Source: Mermis nigrescens
Taxonomy: Eukaryota > Nematoda > Enoplea > Mermithida > Mermithidae
Assembly (NCBI GenBank): GCA_036768485.1
Contig: JAVLUZ010000751.1
Location: forward strand, 1-64,000
DNA length: 64,000 nt
Reading direction: 5' to 3'
Part shown: positions 11,496 through 22,719 of the stretch, one piece after another
Position numbering within the stretch: position 1 is the first letter of the stretch
How the letters are laid out: each line of letters starts with the position of its first letter
Program-made: the position numbers and the translations under genes
The notes under the pieces: generated by a model
Seen by the model: the letters and a program-made list of their open reading frames with translations, nothing else
Told to the model about the DNA's origin: nothing
Database searches by the model: none

Positions 11496-12689
11496 TTGTC
11501 TACTGTGAAATGTCAGCTTAGTCATCTACATAGAATGGCTTGCCTCAGCATTTGTAGTGCCATGTGCACCACACCGACTGCAGCCATGGAAGTCTTGCTG
11601 GACCTGCCTCCGCTGCATATCTTTGTGGAGGGTTGTGCAAGGGCAGCTGCATATGGACTAAACATAGCTGGCAGTTGGAATGCAAAAGGCAAGGTTGTAG
11701 GTCACAATGCTGTTTGGGCTAAGGCCAATAGGCCAGTACTCAAAACGCGAAGTGACTTTATTGTACCAAAATTTATTTTTGGTAGACTTTATACCATGCA
11801 GTTTCCCACTAGGGATGACTGGGAAAATCTAGAGTGAATATTCTCTCGCCTCCTGGAATTGCCTGCTACAATGATGGATCATGCTTTGTGAATACCTCAG
11901 GCGCGGGCATCTATTTCCAGAAGTTAAAACAGCTGCGGTATTTTACCTTAGGCGGTATGTGTAATGTCTTTCAGGCAGAAATACTCGCTATTTTACAATG
12001 CTGCCGTAGCAGAGAAATGATGGCCCTCAGAAATGAGAACATCTTTATTTACTCTGACAGTCAATCTGCTCTGAAGTCACTCTTATCTCCAAAAGTGTCT
12101 TCAAAGTTAGGTCTCAAGTGTGTTCTTGCCTTGCAAGAACTCTCGCAGGACAAAAATGTCAAATTATTATGGGTCCCAGGTCACTGCGGCATTGAGGGCA
12201 ATTAATTTGCGGATCATGCTGCAAAAATAGGATCAGCACGTAAACATGTTGGCCCAGAACCGGTAGTTCCTGTCTCCAGAGCTGTTGCTAAGGCTGACAT
12301 CAACAGCTGGGTCAGGAAACAACATGTTCAATATTGGAGTGAGCAAAAGACTTGCCGTCAGGCCAGATCCTTTATGGAGAGGCCATGCAAGATAATAGCC
12401 AGCTCCTTGATCAGCTTAGGTCGCAAGCTGCTTAAGACAGTAACTGGTCTCTTAACTGGACACTGTCCCCTCAACAGACACCTATGTACTATTGGGGTTT
12501 CTGACAACCCCAAATGCGCAGAATGTCTGCTCACAGAAGAGGATCCACTTCCTTTGTCACTGCCCTGGATTTGATAAGTTGAGAGCTAGGTTCTTCCATG
12601 CTCCACATATTGAACCCTCGGCCGTTTTACAGGAGCCTGTTGCTCAACTTTTGGGGTTTATTAAAGCCTCAAAGCGTTTTTGCGACTAG
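11496..12689 (+). pseudogene. LINE RNase H and C-terminal knuckle
   Basis: 11496-11837 encodes the region between RT and RNase H. RNase H (11834-12260) shows YNDGS (first Asp, ~11866-11880), FQAEILAIL (Glu), IYSDSQSALK (second Asp) and WVPGHCGIEGN followed by FADHAAKIG (last Asp). A TAA at 12203-12205 sits between GN and F, where most relatives have a Glu codon, so one substitution explains it. The C-terminal Cys/His motif is split by a frameshift: CAEC in one frame (12516-12527), HFLCHCPGF in the next (12556-12580). RNase H removes the RNA strand of the cDNA hybrid. Confidence 0.9.
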
Positions 12690-12757
12690 CTCTCAAAAGT
12701 TTCTGTGGGGTACACAACGGGCTTCTTAGCCTGCGTGAAGGGCTTGCACCCACCCCT

Positions 12758-12770
12758 TTATCACTATCAC
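12758..12770 (+). repeat. LINE 3' tail microsatellite
   Basis: TTATCACTATCAC, about two copies of TATCAC, directly before the right target duplication. Short simple tails of this kind mark the 3' end of I-like elements. Confidence 0.7.
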
Positions 12771-12783
12771 TAAAGCCTGGTAA
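12771..12783. repeat. LINE target-site duplication, right
   Basis: TAAAGCCTGGTAA, an exact match to 8254-8266. Sequence downstream resumes homology with copy B. Confidence 0.92.
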
Positions 12784-15203
12784 ATTTGTAAGGTGGGTCG
12801 CATGAGGAAGTTTATAGCTAAATTCAGATTAGATTTAAATGAAAATCGCACGGTAAATTTTTGGCGAAGGCGTAGGTTTTAATTTCCTTCATTCTAAGCA
12901 ACTACTGAATAGAATACAAAACATGCTTATAAGGTTTTGATTTGAGGATGCAGACACTGGACATCACTTAAATAGATGCGCACGGTAGCTCTGTGAGATC
13001 GATTAGTGGGTTTTCTGGTGCCAGAATGGTCTCAAAATCCAATGTAAATGCTAAAGTAGCGTTTTGAAGATTAATTTCAAGTTTAATCAATTTTTTGTCA
13101 TCATTTTGCATCCTGGTTCGAGGAAAATTTAACGTATTTCCAATTGGGAGAGAGTTCTGGACCCCCAATTACCCGATTGCACATCTGTGCAGTGAACTTA
13201 TCAAAAGACCGAAACGGAGTCGTAAAAGATCAATAATTAAAAATCAGGAGTTCCTTTAATGTTTCGCAAAAATTTAGGAAACACAATTTCTATCTTCTCT
13301 TTAATAAACCCTTTCCATCCTCGAATTTCCATCGGGTTATTCTGCGATAGGTTGATAAGACGAGACGATTAAAAAATTTTCATTGTGAAGCCAGAAAGGA
13401 CACGGGAATGCCTTGAAGTTGATGATTTTTCTACCTGCTTTGATATTCAGATTTAAAATTACAAAAATTTTAGGGCTATTCAATTAATTGGAATTGATAG
13501 GTCTGCTACGATTACCTATATTTTGCACTTGAAGTACACAAGAAGTATATACATTTCCTATAACACGTTAGATTTTATTATAGGCTTTTATCCTCTATTC
13601 ACGTAAAGTAAATACAACAGCATTAAAATCAGCAATCTCTAAATTGGAGAATGAATTTAATTAAAAGTCAGTGAAATTTGAGACAAAAAATTCATGAAAA
13701 ATGGCTCACATGTGGATGCCTCGATATTCAGACCCTGTTTTTTGCGACTTTATTGCAGCAATCTTCCGAGTTAAATATTCATCTTCGTATTGGGCAAAGC
13801 GGCGCAAAAAGGATTGGCCTTCTATCTCAAACAGTCCCAAGGTTGGGTTGCGATGTTCCCATGCCGATACGACTTGACTGAAAATAGATTATTACCCTTA
13901 AGTTTGATTTTTATCTTATTATCTGCTTCATTGTTGCGTATTTATTAATGTGATACCTAAGCACGTATATGTAAATAAAAACTTCAAGAAAATATGAAAT
14001 ATTCAAATTTTTAAAAGTGACTATAAAACATTTTTTGTCGTTTAGTAAGAAGACAATTTTCGGACGCCAGAAATTTTCAAAACCGTTACAGACATCTACA
14101 TTGTACAGGCTTCGCAAATATAGCAAACCGGTATGGAAATGAACCTGGCTTTGAGAATGAGCTATAAGATGTATCGTTCTGAAATAGCCTGAAAATTCCG
14201 TGTCTAAAATTCTTTAAGAGCGCGAGAAATATTTCAATATAATCACAGCATAATTTACTTGAAGGATCTTACCCAAAAATTGAATTTCCAATACATTGTT
14301 GACAGACATGCACAGTGTGGGAATTTGGGGGGGAAGTTGAAAATTTAAAGTGCTTTTTGAGCCTGAAGATCGTTAATACGCGTCAAAAAATCGTTTTTCG
14401 GCGTTTCTGACGATGCTCAATCTTTCTAGATCATCAAAACATGAAAAAATTTCGAACAAAAATACAAAAAATCAAACAAATTGAACAGAACATGATCAAA
14501 AATGAGTATATGGCGCGAAGCGCAGAAAATTTGACACTTTTGCGCTAATGGATGGCTAGAAACGCTGGAAAAATCATCTTTTCTGCGAATTTTCAGAAAT
14601 TTTTCGAAAATTTTAAAAATTGCGAATATAGGTGGGGATTGGTTAAAAAATTTCTAAGGGGCGAAAAATATTGTGGGGGAGAAAACTCTCACAACCCCTC
14701 CCCCATAACCTTAGTTATGCCTTATAATGGATCAGGCAGCTACGGATTTTCGGCGTCTGAATTTCTCAACCCTCTAAATCTCTTAAGGCATGTCCGATCA
14801 TGGACAGACATACAAATGGGGTGTGAACTCTTTTTTAGAAGCCCAGAAAGAAAAATGATATTTTCTGTAGAAAATTCGACAAAAATAAAGGCTAAACGAA
14901 AATAAAAATCGACAATTTCTACAAATGTGACTCAAGTTCAATATAGTGCAGATAGGTTTTTAGCCGGTTAGCATTTATGCTAAATTTTGGCAGACATTTT
15001 AGGTCGAAAATACTCTCTGGCTGACTTTCCAATCTGCTCAAGCTGCGGGTCTACGAACAACTTCACGACACACCAACTTTGTCTGGAAAAGGTCAACATC
15101 AGAAACAGATGAAATGCAGAACAAATCTGACGTTTTTTGATTATAATCGATAATTTATGCGTCAACCCTAATCGCATAACCTTAAAATAAATCGCTCATT
15201 GGA
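12784..15203. other. copy A duplicated block, no supported gene
   Basis: Collinear with 40378-42722. Open stretches here (for example minus 14980-15177) align to copy B with substitutions not favouring third codon positions, so I do not call genes. It contains G-rich motifs near 14330 and 14690 shared by both copies. Confidence 0.5.
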
Positions 15204-15416
15204 TTTTTAGACCGATTTTTGACAGTTTTGGAAAGGTTGTAGTACCAACCTCTTACGAAAATCATAGATCCTCTACTGTCATGAAACAATAACCTGCATC
15301 CTATTTTCAAGAATCTTTTAGCAAAACGAACACTTTCAAATTTAGATGCCACATATCTTTCTTTTTCATAAACTCGCGAAACCGTTAAATTATACTACGT
15401 GCAGAAAGTACAATGA
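15204..15416 (+). pseudogene. decayed copy A of the 47258-47479 exon
   Basis: Aligns base for base with the open 73-codon stretch at 47258-47479 but carries in-frame stops (TAG in place of GAG after ERL, TGA in place of TTA before NNNLHP), an extra T in the run after LSF, and loss of the TTTGATCAC segment. The shared ending YYVQKVQ and stop are still readable. It shows one-sided decay relative to copy B. Confidence 0.55.
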
Positions 15417-16264
15417 TTTTTGGAACCCTTCTTTTCGGGAGAAATGGGCCTTACAATAAACCGGTTCGAGTCGGAACTTTAATTCTTCTTCGTCTAATAT
15501 TTTCCAATTTTTTACCATCTCTAAGCGCATAGTCTTAGGTGCATGGGTGTCCAAGGATTCCTATCGGTTCGATATTTGTGTTCAAAAACTCTATTTTTCG
15601 ACGCTTCTCATCAATTACAATCCATGACATCGAGAAATCGCAAAAAACGAAAACATTTTTGAAAGCATCTATTTCTGTGTCTTTCAAATTCTTAGGATCC
15701 AGGTACACCCACAAATCTAGAGCGTGAACGTCTGTACCAGACATGCACGTATGTACCACCAGAATGGAAAAATGAGAGATTTTACGGAAAAATAAGCAAA
15801 ATGAAGACCAAAATGGGAGAGGAGCGATATTTTCTTCATAAGTGCTTGAAATAGGGTAGAAACTGTGGAATAACTTATGCTCAACGCTGTTTTAGCAGTT
15901 GAAGCAGTTTCCGAGGTCAATTTAGGCCAAAGAAGCTCAAGTTACGACCTCTCCGATCGGCTGACCCCTTCCAGATCGTGTGGATGCTATGCATCTATGG
16001 TCGAAATCACGAAAATTCGGCAAACCTCCAAACCTCTTCAGCAAACCTCAAAGCACTAACCTCCACAAACCTCCAAACCATCAAAATATAATAGCAAACC
16101 TCCTCCACCCTATCGAACCTCACAGAATTAGGCTGCCGATCACTTACGAACAGTCCCGAACCCACGCATGCATTGATGATGAAGTAAAGCGCACCTAGCA
16201 AAGTATAAAACATTGGAAAATTTAGAACTGCGAAAGAAAAAGAGCGGAGTTTAAATGTGTTAAA

Positions 16265-16560
16265 TTAAAAGCCTCGCCTTAGCGTATTACGTCGAACATT
16301 AATTATCCTGGGTAGCTTCCGTCGCTGGATTTCGGCCTTTAGCCAACTGTAGCCCCGATTCGTTCCAAATCCAAGAACTTCTGCATTTTTGATTTTTGCG
16401 ACTGCTAAATTGTCTATGGAATGTTCATAAGATTCCAGCGCGTAATACAGCGACTGTCGGCGTTCGTAAAACAAAACACAGAGCATTGGGATTCGGCCTC
16501 ATATCCGGCCGCTGCAACGTCGTCAAAGTCTTCTACGCCCACGCGTCCAAACTTTTTTTA
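16265..16560 (-). pseudogene. coding-looking fragment, deleted in copy B
   Basis: On the minus strand, 16560-16490 reads VEDFDDVAAAGYEAES, and copy B (around 48285-48225) reads VEDFDDVAAAANEAES. After a one-base frame change, 16486-16265 is open for 73 codons (LCVLFYERRQSLYYALESYE, later GFGTNRGYSWLKAEI) to a stop. Copy B lacks this second part. Codon use looks coding, but I recognise no family. It may be an exon of the minus-strand gene whose other exons lie at 18868-19037 and 20210-20368. Confidence 0.4.
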
Positions 16561-16871
16561 TAATTGTTGCTGACACGACACTTCGTCCACCAAAAAACGC
16601 CACGTCAAAACTTTCAGTAAGAAAGACGTTCGAAAATTTTGAAAACTTCCACCTCTGAAACTGAGCGAAATTTTAATCCCAAATTGTTAGACGACCGAAT
16701 AAATCAAAGGATTCGAAAAAACGGGGTTTTTTATTAGCAAAATTAAGAAAAAGCTTCATCCGGTTTTTTGTACTTTTTTTACAATGAAATTGTCAATAAT
16801 TGGAAAGTAAACGTTCCTGTTTAACAAACTCGACTCCCTACGGCTCCGGAAAACTGCGATGCATTGTCATA

Positions 16872-17140
16872 GTTACCAGCACACCTGGGCGTGGGTGTTT
16901 AGGGGGTATGCACCCCCCCAGAAACCAAAATACCCCCCCAGAAATCAAAATACCCCCCAGAATTCAATTTTTTGAAAATTTTTTTCGGTTTTTCGCAATT
17001 TTTTGATGCCAATGGATAGTGCTTGATGAGAAACGTCGAAAAATGGTGTTTTTATCGCCATACCACCATTTTTAAGGCCATATTTCGACCTTCAAAAAAA
17101 AATTTCCAGAATTTTCTTGCTGCCCACGTATGGTTACCAG
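16872..17140 (+). mobile_element. hAT-like MITE with 8-bp target duplication
   Basis: The element is 16880-17132 (253 bp), flanked by exact GTTACCAG duplications (16872-16879, 17133-17140). Copy B has a single GTTACCAG at 48610-48617 with no insert. Terminal inverted repeats are CACACCTGGGC and CATACGTGGGC (9/11). The interior holds C-runs (CCCCCCCAGAAACCAAAATA) near the left end. 8-bp duplications and CA-starting ends fit the hAT superfamily; no transposase is encoded. Confidence 0.88.
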
Positions 17141-17270
17141 GCACGTAGCTGGCCCTCTTATTTTTGCGGGGACGAACACCAATTTTTCGGGGTTCTAATC
17201 CAAAAATAGCACAAAATAACGTATAAAAAGTTTTATTCTTCCGTTTTTTTTTCGAATTTTGGAGGTGGAC

Positions 17271-17520
17271 CGATATGGCAGCAAGAAAATTCTAGGGTGA
17301 GTGCAAGATTTTTTGAAGGTCAAAAATGGCCTTAAAATTGTGGTATGGCAGAAACACCATTTTTCGACGTTTCTCATCAAGCACTATCCATTGACATCAA
17401 AAAATTGCGAAAACGAAAACAATTTTCAAAAATTGCATTCTGGGGGGTATTTTGATTTCTGAAGGGGTTTTGGTTTCTGGGGGTGCATACCCCCCAAACC
17501 CCACCCCACGCCCAGGTGTG
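17271..17520 (-). mobile_element. hAT-like MITE, same family, reverse
   Basis: Reverse-orientation copy ending CACGCCCAGGTGTG at 17520, directly followed by GTCCGGAC. The left end is degraded (GATATGGCAGCAAG), and its left target copy is reduced to something like GGTGGAC. Confidence 0.75.
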
Positions 17521-17528
17521 GTCCGGAC
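17521..17528. repeat. shared 8-bp target site between two MITEs
   Basis: GTCCGGAC sits between the reverse and forward MITEs and recurs at 17796-17803. Copy B has one GTCCGGAC at about 48740 with no insert. Confidence 0.8.
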
Positions 17529-17795
17529 AATACCTGGGCGTGGGGGGCCGGGGGTATGCACCCCCCCAGAAACCAAAATACCCCCCCCTCCCAGAAATCA
17601 AAATACCCCCCAGAAATCAATTTTTGAAAATTTTTCGTTTTTTTTCGCAATTTTTTGATGCCAATGGATAGTGCTTGATGAGAAACGTCGAAAAATGGTG
17701 TTTTTATCGCCATACCACTATTTTTAAGGCCATTTTTCGACCTTCAAAAAAATCTTGCACCCCCCCCCCAGAATTTTCTTTGCTGCCCACGTATG
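17529..17795 (+). mobile_element. hAT-like MITE, same family, forward
   Basis: Forward copy of 267 bp from AATACCTGGGCG to CCCACGTATG, with GTCCGGAC on both sides (17521-17528, 17796-17803). Confidence 0.82.
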
Positions 17796-17979
17796 GTCCG
17801 GACCCCCCAGTCCCCCCACAGCTACGTGCCTGATAGTTACAAACAAATCTGGGTTGCGATACCCAGTTTTCTTCTTTTTTGTTTTTTTACAATATCTTTT
17901 TGACACCCAATTTTCCGGGAGAACCAAATGTTGGACAGGAGAATGGGTCGTTTGGACAACAAAGCCTAAAAATCCTACT

Positions 17980-18190
17980 TATTGGCATTGACAACGACTT
18001 TTAAACTGGAATACCACATTTCTGGACTGGGCAAACCTATTTTTGAAGATAGGACAACCACTTTCTAGATCAAGACAAAGACTTGCTCAAGTGAATGACC
18101 ATTTTTCGAAACAGGAAAGCCATTTTTCAAGCGGTAATCGAATCATCACTTTTAAACCAAGACAACCACCTTTCATTTGGAAGGTTGGAC
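17980..18190. repeat. degenerate ~22-bp tandem motif, copy A
   Basis: About eight loose copies of a pattern like ACCA-TTTT--A---GGACA. The same stretch is present in copy B at 48930-49140. Confidence 0.4.
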
Positions 18191-18867
18191 GGGGAGAACC
18201 AGTGCCCATCACACATACGGTTATATAGTCACTTAATAAGTTCGGTTAAAGAATAATACAAAATAAAACGTCGGCCGGCTCTCTAATTCTTGCGCGGAAT
18301 CTAGCGGTAAAAATTCGCAAAAAATTTAAAAAATTCATCTATTAGCGTATTTTAATTTTCAAAGGGTACAAACGAAATATACATGAGACGGATTTCAGGA
18401 CCCGCCATGAATCTGAGGGAAGGTTCAGCGTCTAGACCCGCAAAATATGAAATGGAACATTTTATGGGGAAATTGAGATTTAGTGAAGGCTAAAAAATGA
18501 ATAAATAAATTAAAAATTTTCTCTTAAAGTGCTTGAAGTTGATCAGAAAACGAGGATGAACGTTTTATAACTCTTTTTTAGCATTTGCATCAGTTTCCAA
18601 GGTAATTTTAACCACAGAAAGACAATTTGTGGATGGGCAATCGTTCAAACCACCCTCCACGTTCATTTAGAAGCCCCACGATTAGCAACAATATGTGATA
18701 AATTTAAGTACCCTAACGTTTGACAAACAGTTTACAATTTTTCGCAACGTTAACATATCATATTCCGAATGAACTGGTTCCTTGTTTTTGACATTCGACA
18801 GTTCGACTTTTTTCTCTTAAACTGGACAGTCAAAAGAATTGCACATAAGTACCAGATAATTAATTGC

Positions 18868-19037
18868 CAGTAGTCCAACTGATTTTCAACTCGCTTGTAA
18901 GTTCGTCGAATCTCTTCAAGATGGACGAGATAATTGGATTGTAATTCGGCGAATAATTGCCCCACGTGATCAAAATAATTTTTGCACTTTACCATAAAAC
19001 GGGACTGGTCAAAAGCAGTCAAGCGTTCATCATGGTG
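18868..19037 (-). pseudogene. exon 2 of minus-strand gene, copy A (lost donor)
   Basis: A 170-base exon matching 49807-49976 of copy B with no indel. It follows an AG and reads HHDERLTAFDQSRFMVKCKN, then YFDHVGQLFAELQSNYLVHL and a charged EEIRRTYKR helix. At the donor, copy B has CTG|GTAATT while copy A has CTG|GCAATT, so the normal GT is lost. Between copies, 11 codons differ silently and 11 change an amino acid among 56, far more silent changes than neutral drift alone would give. Exon 1 of this copy (20210-20368) has stops, so copy A is a pseudogene. Confidence 0.6.
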
Positions 19038-19529
19038 CTATAACGTTTATCGTAAATCAATGACATCGATTTCGGCGACATTCTGATTACGGCGAAATGA
19101 TTAAGTTGAACACATAACATCAAATACATAAATCCTACGTTTTTGCTGGGAAAACGCAATGCAATTATATTCACTGTTCACTTGAAATTAGGACTGATTA
19201 ACCCCACAGATAAATGAATTCGAATTTCAATAAGCTACAAATACACGAAAAGTTATGGCTTTTTTAACTAACTCTACCAGTCCACAACTTTATAATGATT
19301 TTCAGTTGTGCACCTCTTAGCAGTAATAGTTTTCTACATTTTTCATAGTTTTTGCTTCTGTAAAATTTTCGTCGAACTACTTATTTCCTGCATGTTTTAG
19401 GAATCGATTTTGAATTAACAATGACGTTTTTCTTAACTTATAATCAGAAGTTTTGTAAAAAACGATGATTGACAAGTTTAGATAGGTTAATTGTGGGAAT
19501 ACAGCCTCAATAGCCGTATATGCAGCTAG

Positions 19530-19663
19530 AGCCGGGTTTAAATAAGGTGATCCCGGTTTTAAATATAAGCCGCGCCTAACCCTGCCTTAGGTATTGTCAA
19601 GCCCGACTTAAAACCGGATTAAGCATGACACAAACTAATGGTAAGTTTGACTTAAACCCGGCT
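19530..19663. mobile_element. 134-bp TIR MITE, copy A
   Basis: Terminal inverted repeats are AGCCGGGTTTAAAT and ACTTAAACCCGGCT. It has a counterpart at 50411-50543, so it was in place before the duplication. It lies inside the intron of the minus-strand gene. Confidence 0.65.
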
Positions 19664-19702
19664 TAAAAGCATAAATTAAAAAAACATCAAATCAACGTCA
19701 AC

Positions 19703-19974
19703 ATGACCATCATACGTGGGCAGCACCTAAATTCTAGGGTTGCAAGATTATTCAAAGGTCGAAAAATGGCCTTAAAAATTGTAGAATGGTGAAAAAACAC
19801 AATTTGTCAACCTTTCTCAACGAGCACTATCCGTTACTTCAAAAAATTGCGAAAAAACAAAAAAATTCAAAAAATTGATTTCTGGGGGTGGTATTTTGGT
19901 TCCCGGGGAGTGGGGTATTTTGGTTTCTAGAGGTGCATACCCCAAACCCCCTCACGCTCACGTGCGATGACTAC
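19703..19974 (-). mobile_element. hAT-like MITE in intron, copy A
   Basis: The element is 19711-19966, in reverse orientation, with left target ATGACCAT (19703-19710) and right ATGACTAC (19967-19974). The same insertion is in copy B at 50592-50850, so it predates the duplication. Confidence 0.82.
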
Positions 19975-20209
19975 GCTAAGTTTACACTTGACTGACTTTC
20001 GATTTCCAACTTAAAATTATTTTTAAATATGAAGTTACGGATGACGAAGCTGTGCTATTAACTACTATAACAGCAAAGTTCAAATAAATTAGGTAGAATA
20101 GCCAAATTTTTTAAATTTTCGATTAGATTGTAAGTGCGAAAAACTTTCCTGCATTCTCTACGTATCATATCTTATTGCCGACGACTTTTTAAATTGAATG
20201 CTTGCTTAC

Positions 20210-20368
20210 ACATAACGTGAAGCTCTTAGCGGCAATTCGAGCGGCAAATTTGCACACGTCGTCCTCTAACTTGACAACATTCTGATTAAACAGCTTTCGG
20301 TTGTCAAGAATTCGCGAGAATCATTCTTGCGACGACGCACCGTTTGATTTGATCGATTTTTCGGCCAT
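20210..20368 (-). pseudogene. exon 1 of minus-strand gene, copy A (stops)
   Basis: Starts with ATG and reads MAEKSIKSNGASSQE, then a TGA stop, then FSRILDNRKLFNQNVVKLED. The GTAAGC donor of copy B is kept at 20204-20209. The stop and an extra codon are absent from copy B, where the frame is intact. With the broken donor of exon 2 this marks copy A as non-functional. Confidence 0.6.
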
Positions 20369-20585
20369 GACCATAATCCAGTTGGAGCACACTTTCAACC
20401 TAGTCGACCAATCAGAAAATGCCAACTTACAAACTGCATTGTAAATCTGCTTTCAAAATTTTGAATCGAATAGTTTAATTAGTGGCATCTAGCTTAAACA
20501 TATGATGTTTCATAAAAGCTAGGTCGTCTTTTGAGAATTTCAATTGACTTCAGTCTGTTTCATTTATTTGAGAGCTTTTAGTAAA

Positions 20586-20959
20586 TTTTTTATGGGCTAC
20601 AGTAAGCGGAACAAGACGAATTACTGTAATTCGGCATGTCAGCTCAGAGAGGGGAAATGACTGGAATTCTTCCATGTTTAAGAGTCAGTTTCTGTAAGGA
20701 CCACCTTAAACTAACGTACGTAAAAAATAATTTTTCTTAATTTTAACATATATTACACAACTTTTTACGCTGATTCCGAATCTGAGAACCGTTTTACACA
20801 AAAATTATTTTTTTGCTGACTTATAGGGGTGTAAAGTGTGAAAAATCGGAATATGTGCCGAATTTCATATGTTGATTAATATTTACCAGAATAATTAACA
20901 TTCTTCAATGCAATTTTTTCTAAATTACAGATCAAAACGGCTTTACAAAAAGTATAAAA
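20586..20959. other. copy A-private AT-rich stretch
   Basis: Homology with copy B ends near 20585. No gene or repeat recognised here. Confidence 0.4.
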
Positions 20960-21970
20960 AGTTTGTTTACCGGATTATCCCACGGGATACAGCAGTCAAT
21001 AGAAGTCAAAAATATGATTTTTTGCACTTGCAAAATTTTTACTTTTTTAGCCATAAGTTCAGAGTGGTCATACAGAATCGAAATTTATTTCACCACAATA
21101 TGTGCCACCTATGTATGTATCCATTTCTGTGTAAAAAATGTAGGATATGTGATGGATAGTTATTGACCACTTTTGACAAACATGAAATTGACTCATGTGT
21201 TCAAATTTCAAAAATTATACATTTGTGCTATAAAAAATTTAACGTGTCGATCTATAAGTCCAGAACTGTGAAAGATTGTGCGACCGCATTATACCACAGC
21301 TTGTACAATCTATGTGCCTGAGTGCTTGCAAACGATTATGCGTATACCTTAACTGGTTGTTGACCATTTCTGACAAACGGTAATTGAACTTAATTCGTCA
21401 AAGTCGAGAAAATCATACATGTGTGCTACAAATAACTTTCCTTTTGGAGCTGTAATGCGGAAAATAAAATTCATCTTGTGGCCACATTTACACCACAATT
21501 TGCACTATCTATTTGCCTAATTATATGCAAAAATCCATCCATATATGTTTGATTTTTATTGACCATATGTGGACAACGTAAACTTAGCTCCATTGGTCAA
21601 AATCAAAAAGTCACACATTGGTGATTCAAAAAATGTTTCTTTTGGCTCTGTAACTCAAGAATAAGGACACGATTTTTACCCGCATTACACCACAGTCTCT
21701 ACCATATATGTCCCTAATTGTACACAAAAAAATCATCTGCATATTCTACGTACCTATCTATCAGCCATATTTCACAAGTGTGAACTTGACCTAATTGGTC
21801 AACGTCGAAAAAAATGCATGCTTTTGTTTCAAATAATTTTATTTTCTATTTCTAACGAGAAATAAAATCTATCTGGTGACCATACTGTACCACGGTTTGC
21901 ACTATCTATTTGCCTACTTGCATGCAAAAGATTCATACATATATGTTGGATTATAGATATTTATTATTTG
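20960..21970. repeat. diverged ~200-bp tandem repeat, about five units
   Basis: Units recur with landmarks TTGACCA-TT-TGACAAAC (21165, 21360, 21558, and degraded near 21765) and CACCACA-TTTG-AC-ATCTAT-TGCCTA. Spacing is about 195-205 bases. Units are strongly diverged, so this is an old array. It is not related to the 245-bp satellite. Confidence 0.6.
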
Positions 21971-22137
21971 TACCTGTAGAAAATTCTAACATAAAGGAAT
22001 ATTTTTGAAAAATGAGCTTGTTAAGCGAGAGTTGTAAACCAAGAGAAACTGAAAGTTTAAACATACCATTAAATTATGAAGAGAATTATGAAAGATTTTA
22101 AACTATAAGAAAATGAAAAAGGTGGGATTTTAGTAAA

Positions 22138-22440
22138 TTAAAACAAATTTAGAGGATATGATGAAACATTATTGTTGAGAATAGGACGATCACGTACTAT
22201 GTATAGCGACTCCTTGATTAAAAGATCAAAAGAGTTGGATGCTCGACTAATAACCTTGAAGCAATCTGATGTAATTAAATGATTGCTATTTGAGATATGT
22301 TTGTGAATAGCAGATAAGCTATCACCCTGAATTGGCTTTCCTGTAGCAAATGAGATGCCAGTATGCTCTGCAATTCTAGTCCCAAAATGTCGGCGAGTTT
22401 TGCCAATGTAACTAGCCATACAGCTGGAACAGTAGTAAGG
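22138..22440 (-). pseudogene. Penelope-like element GIY-YIG endonuclease fragment
   Basis: On the minus strand the frame reads RPYYCSSCMASYIGKTRRHF, then RIAEHTG, a variable loop, HISNSNH, and the tail IKESLYIVRDRPILNNN. The YIG of the GIY-YIG core, the Arg, His and Glu residues and the C-x-x-C just upstream match the C-terminal endonuclease of Penelope-like retroelements, which nicks target DNA. The frame is open for 93+ codons to a natural stop. The reverse transcriptase part is missing: the sequence is cut at 22441, exactly where the giant palindrome begins. Either the palindrome inserted into a Penelope copy whose other part is lost, or the Penelope end was joined by rearrangement. Confidence 0.85.
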
Positions 22441-22441
22441 T

Positions 22442-22700
22442 CTGCTTCCCTAGGACGCAACGTTATAACATCGCCTATGTTATAGCATAGGCGAGGACGT
22501 AAAAATCTGCGCCCTGGCTTTTCTCAGGGCGCAATGCTGTAGCATAGGCTGTGCTTAAGCATAGGTACCTGCCCGGGGAGGGGCGCGCGCCAGCCCAGGG
22601 CCATGGGAGGGGAAATTTCCCTGGGGGAAATTTCCATGGGGGAAATTTCCATGGGGAAATTTCCCTAGAGGAAAACTTGAAATAACTATAAATCAAGAAG
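22442..22700. repeat. left tip of palindrome with 16-bp repeats
   Basis: CTGCTTCCCTAGG start, short inverted motifs around TTATAACAT and ATAGCATAGG, a GGGCGCGCGCC core, then about four copies of GGGGGAAATTTCCATG, each with an internal GGAAATTTCC palindrome. Matched in reverse at 28700-28952. Confidence 0.85.
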
Positions 22701-22719
22701 CAGTGGTCGGATTGGGCTG

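Larger units (their letters stand above)
8267..12770 (+). mobile_element. RNase H-bearing LINE (I/Jockey-superfamily type), inactivated
   Basis: A 4.5-kb non-LTR retrotransposon flanked by a perfect 13-bp target duplication. Copy B of the surrounding duplication has the unoccupied site (around 40362-40385), so insertion post-dates the duplication, or copy B never carried it. Order: ~240-base 5' UTR, N-terminal ORF, AP-type endonuclease, reverse transcriptase, RNase H, C-terminal CCHC-like knuckle, 3' UTR ending in a short TATCAC tail. It appears near full length. Frames switch repeatedly and in-frame stops are present (for example at 9574-9576 and 12203-12205), so it is dead. The combination of endonuclease, RT and RNase H fits the I/R1/LOA group rather than L1 or RTE. 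Confidence 0.95.
5830..20585 (+). repeat. segmental duplication, copy A (low-copy block)
   Basis: Collinear and same-strand with 38712-51468. Matching segments: 5830-6200/38712-39066, 7215-8253/39431-40365, 12784-15190/40378-42722, 15204-16200/47265-48200, and 16500-20585/48240-51468. Copy A has private sequence at 6200-7215, the LINE at 8267-12770, and MITEs at 16880-17132 and 17271-17795. By eye the copies differ by frequent single-base changes and small indels. The shared order continues beyond the block with the hAT-like element at 29068 and the satellite array. Confidence 0.93.

Noticed and set aside
18043..18228. Plus-strand frame with counterpart at 48880-49107
   Set aside because: It sits in a degenerate ~22-bp tandem motif; reading frames differ between copies.
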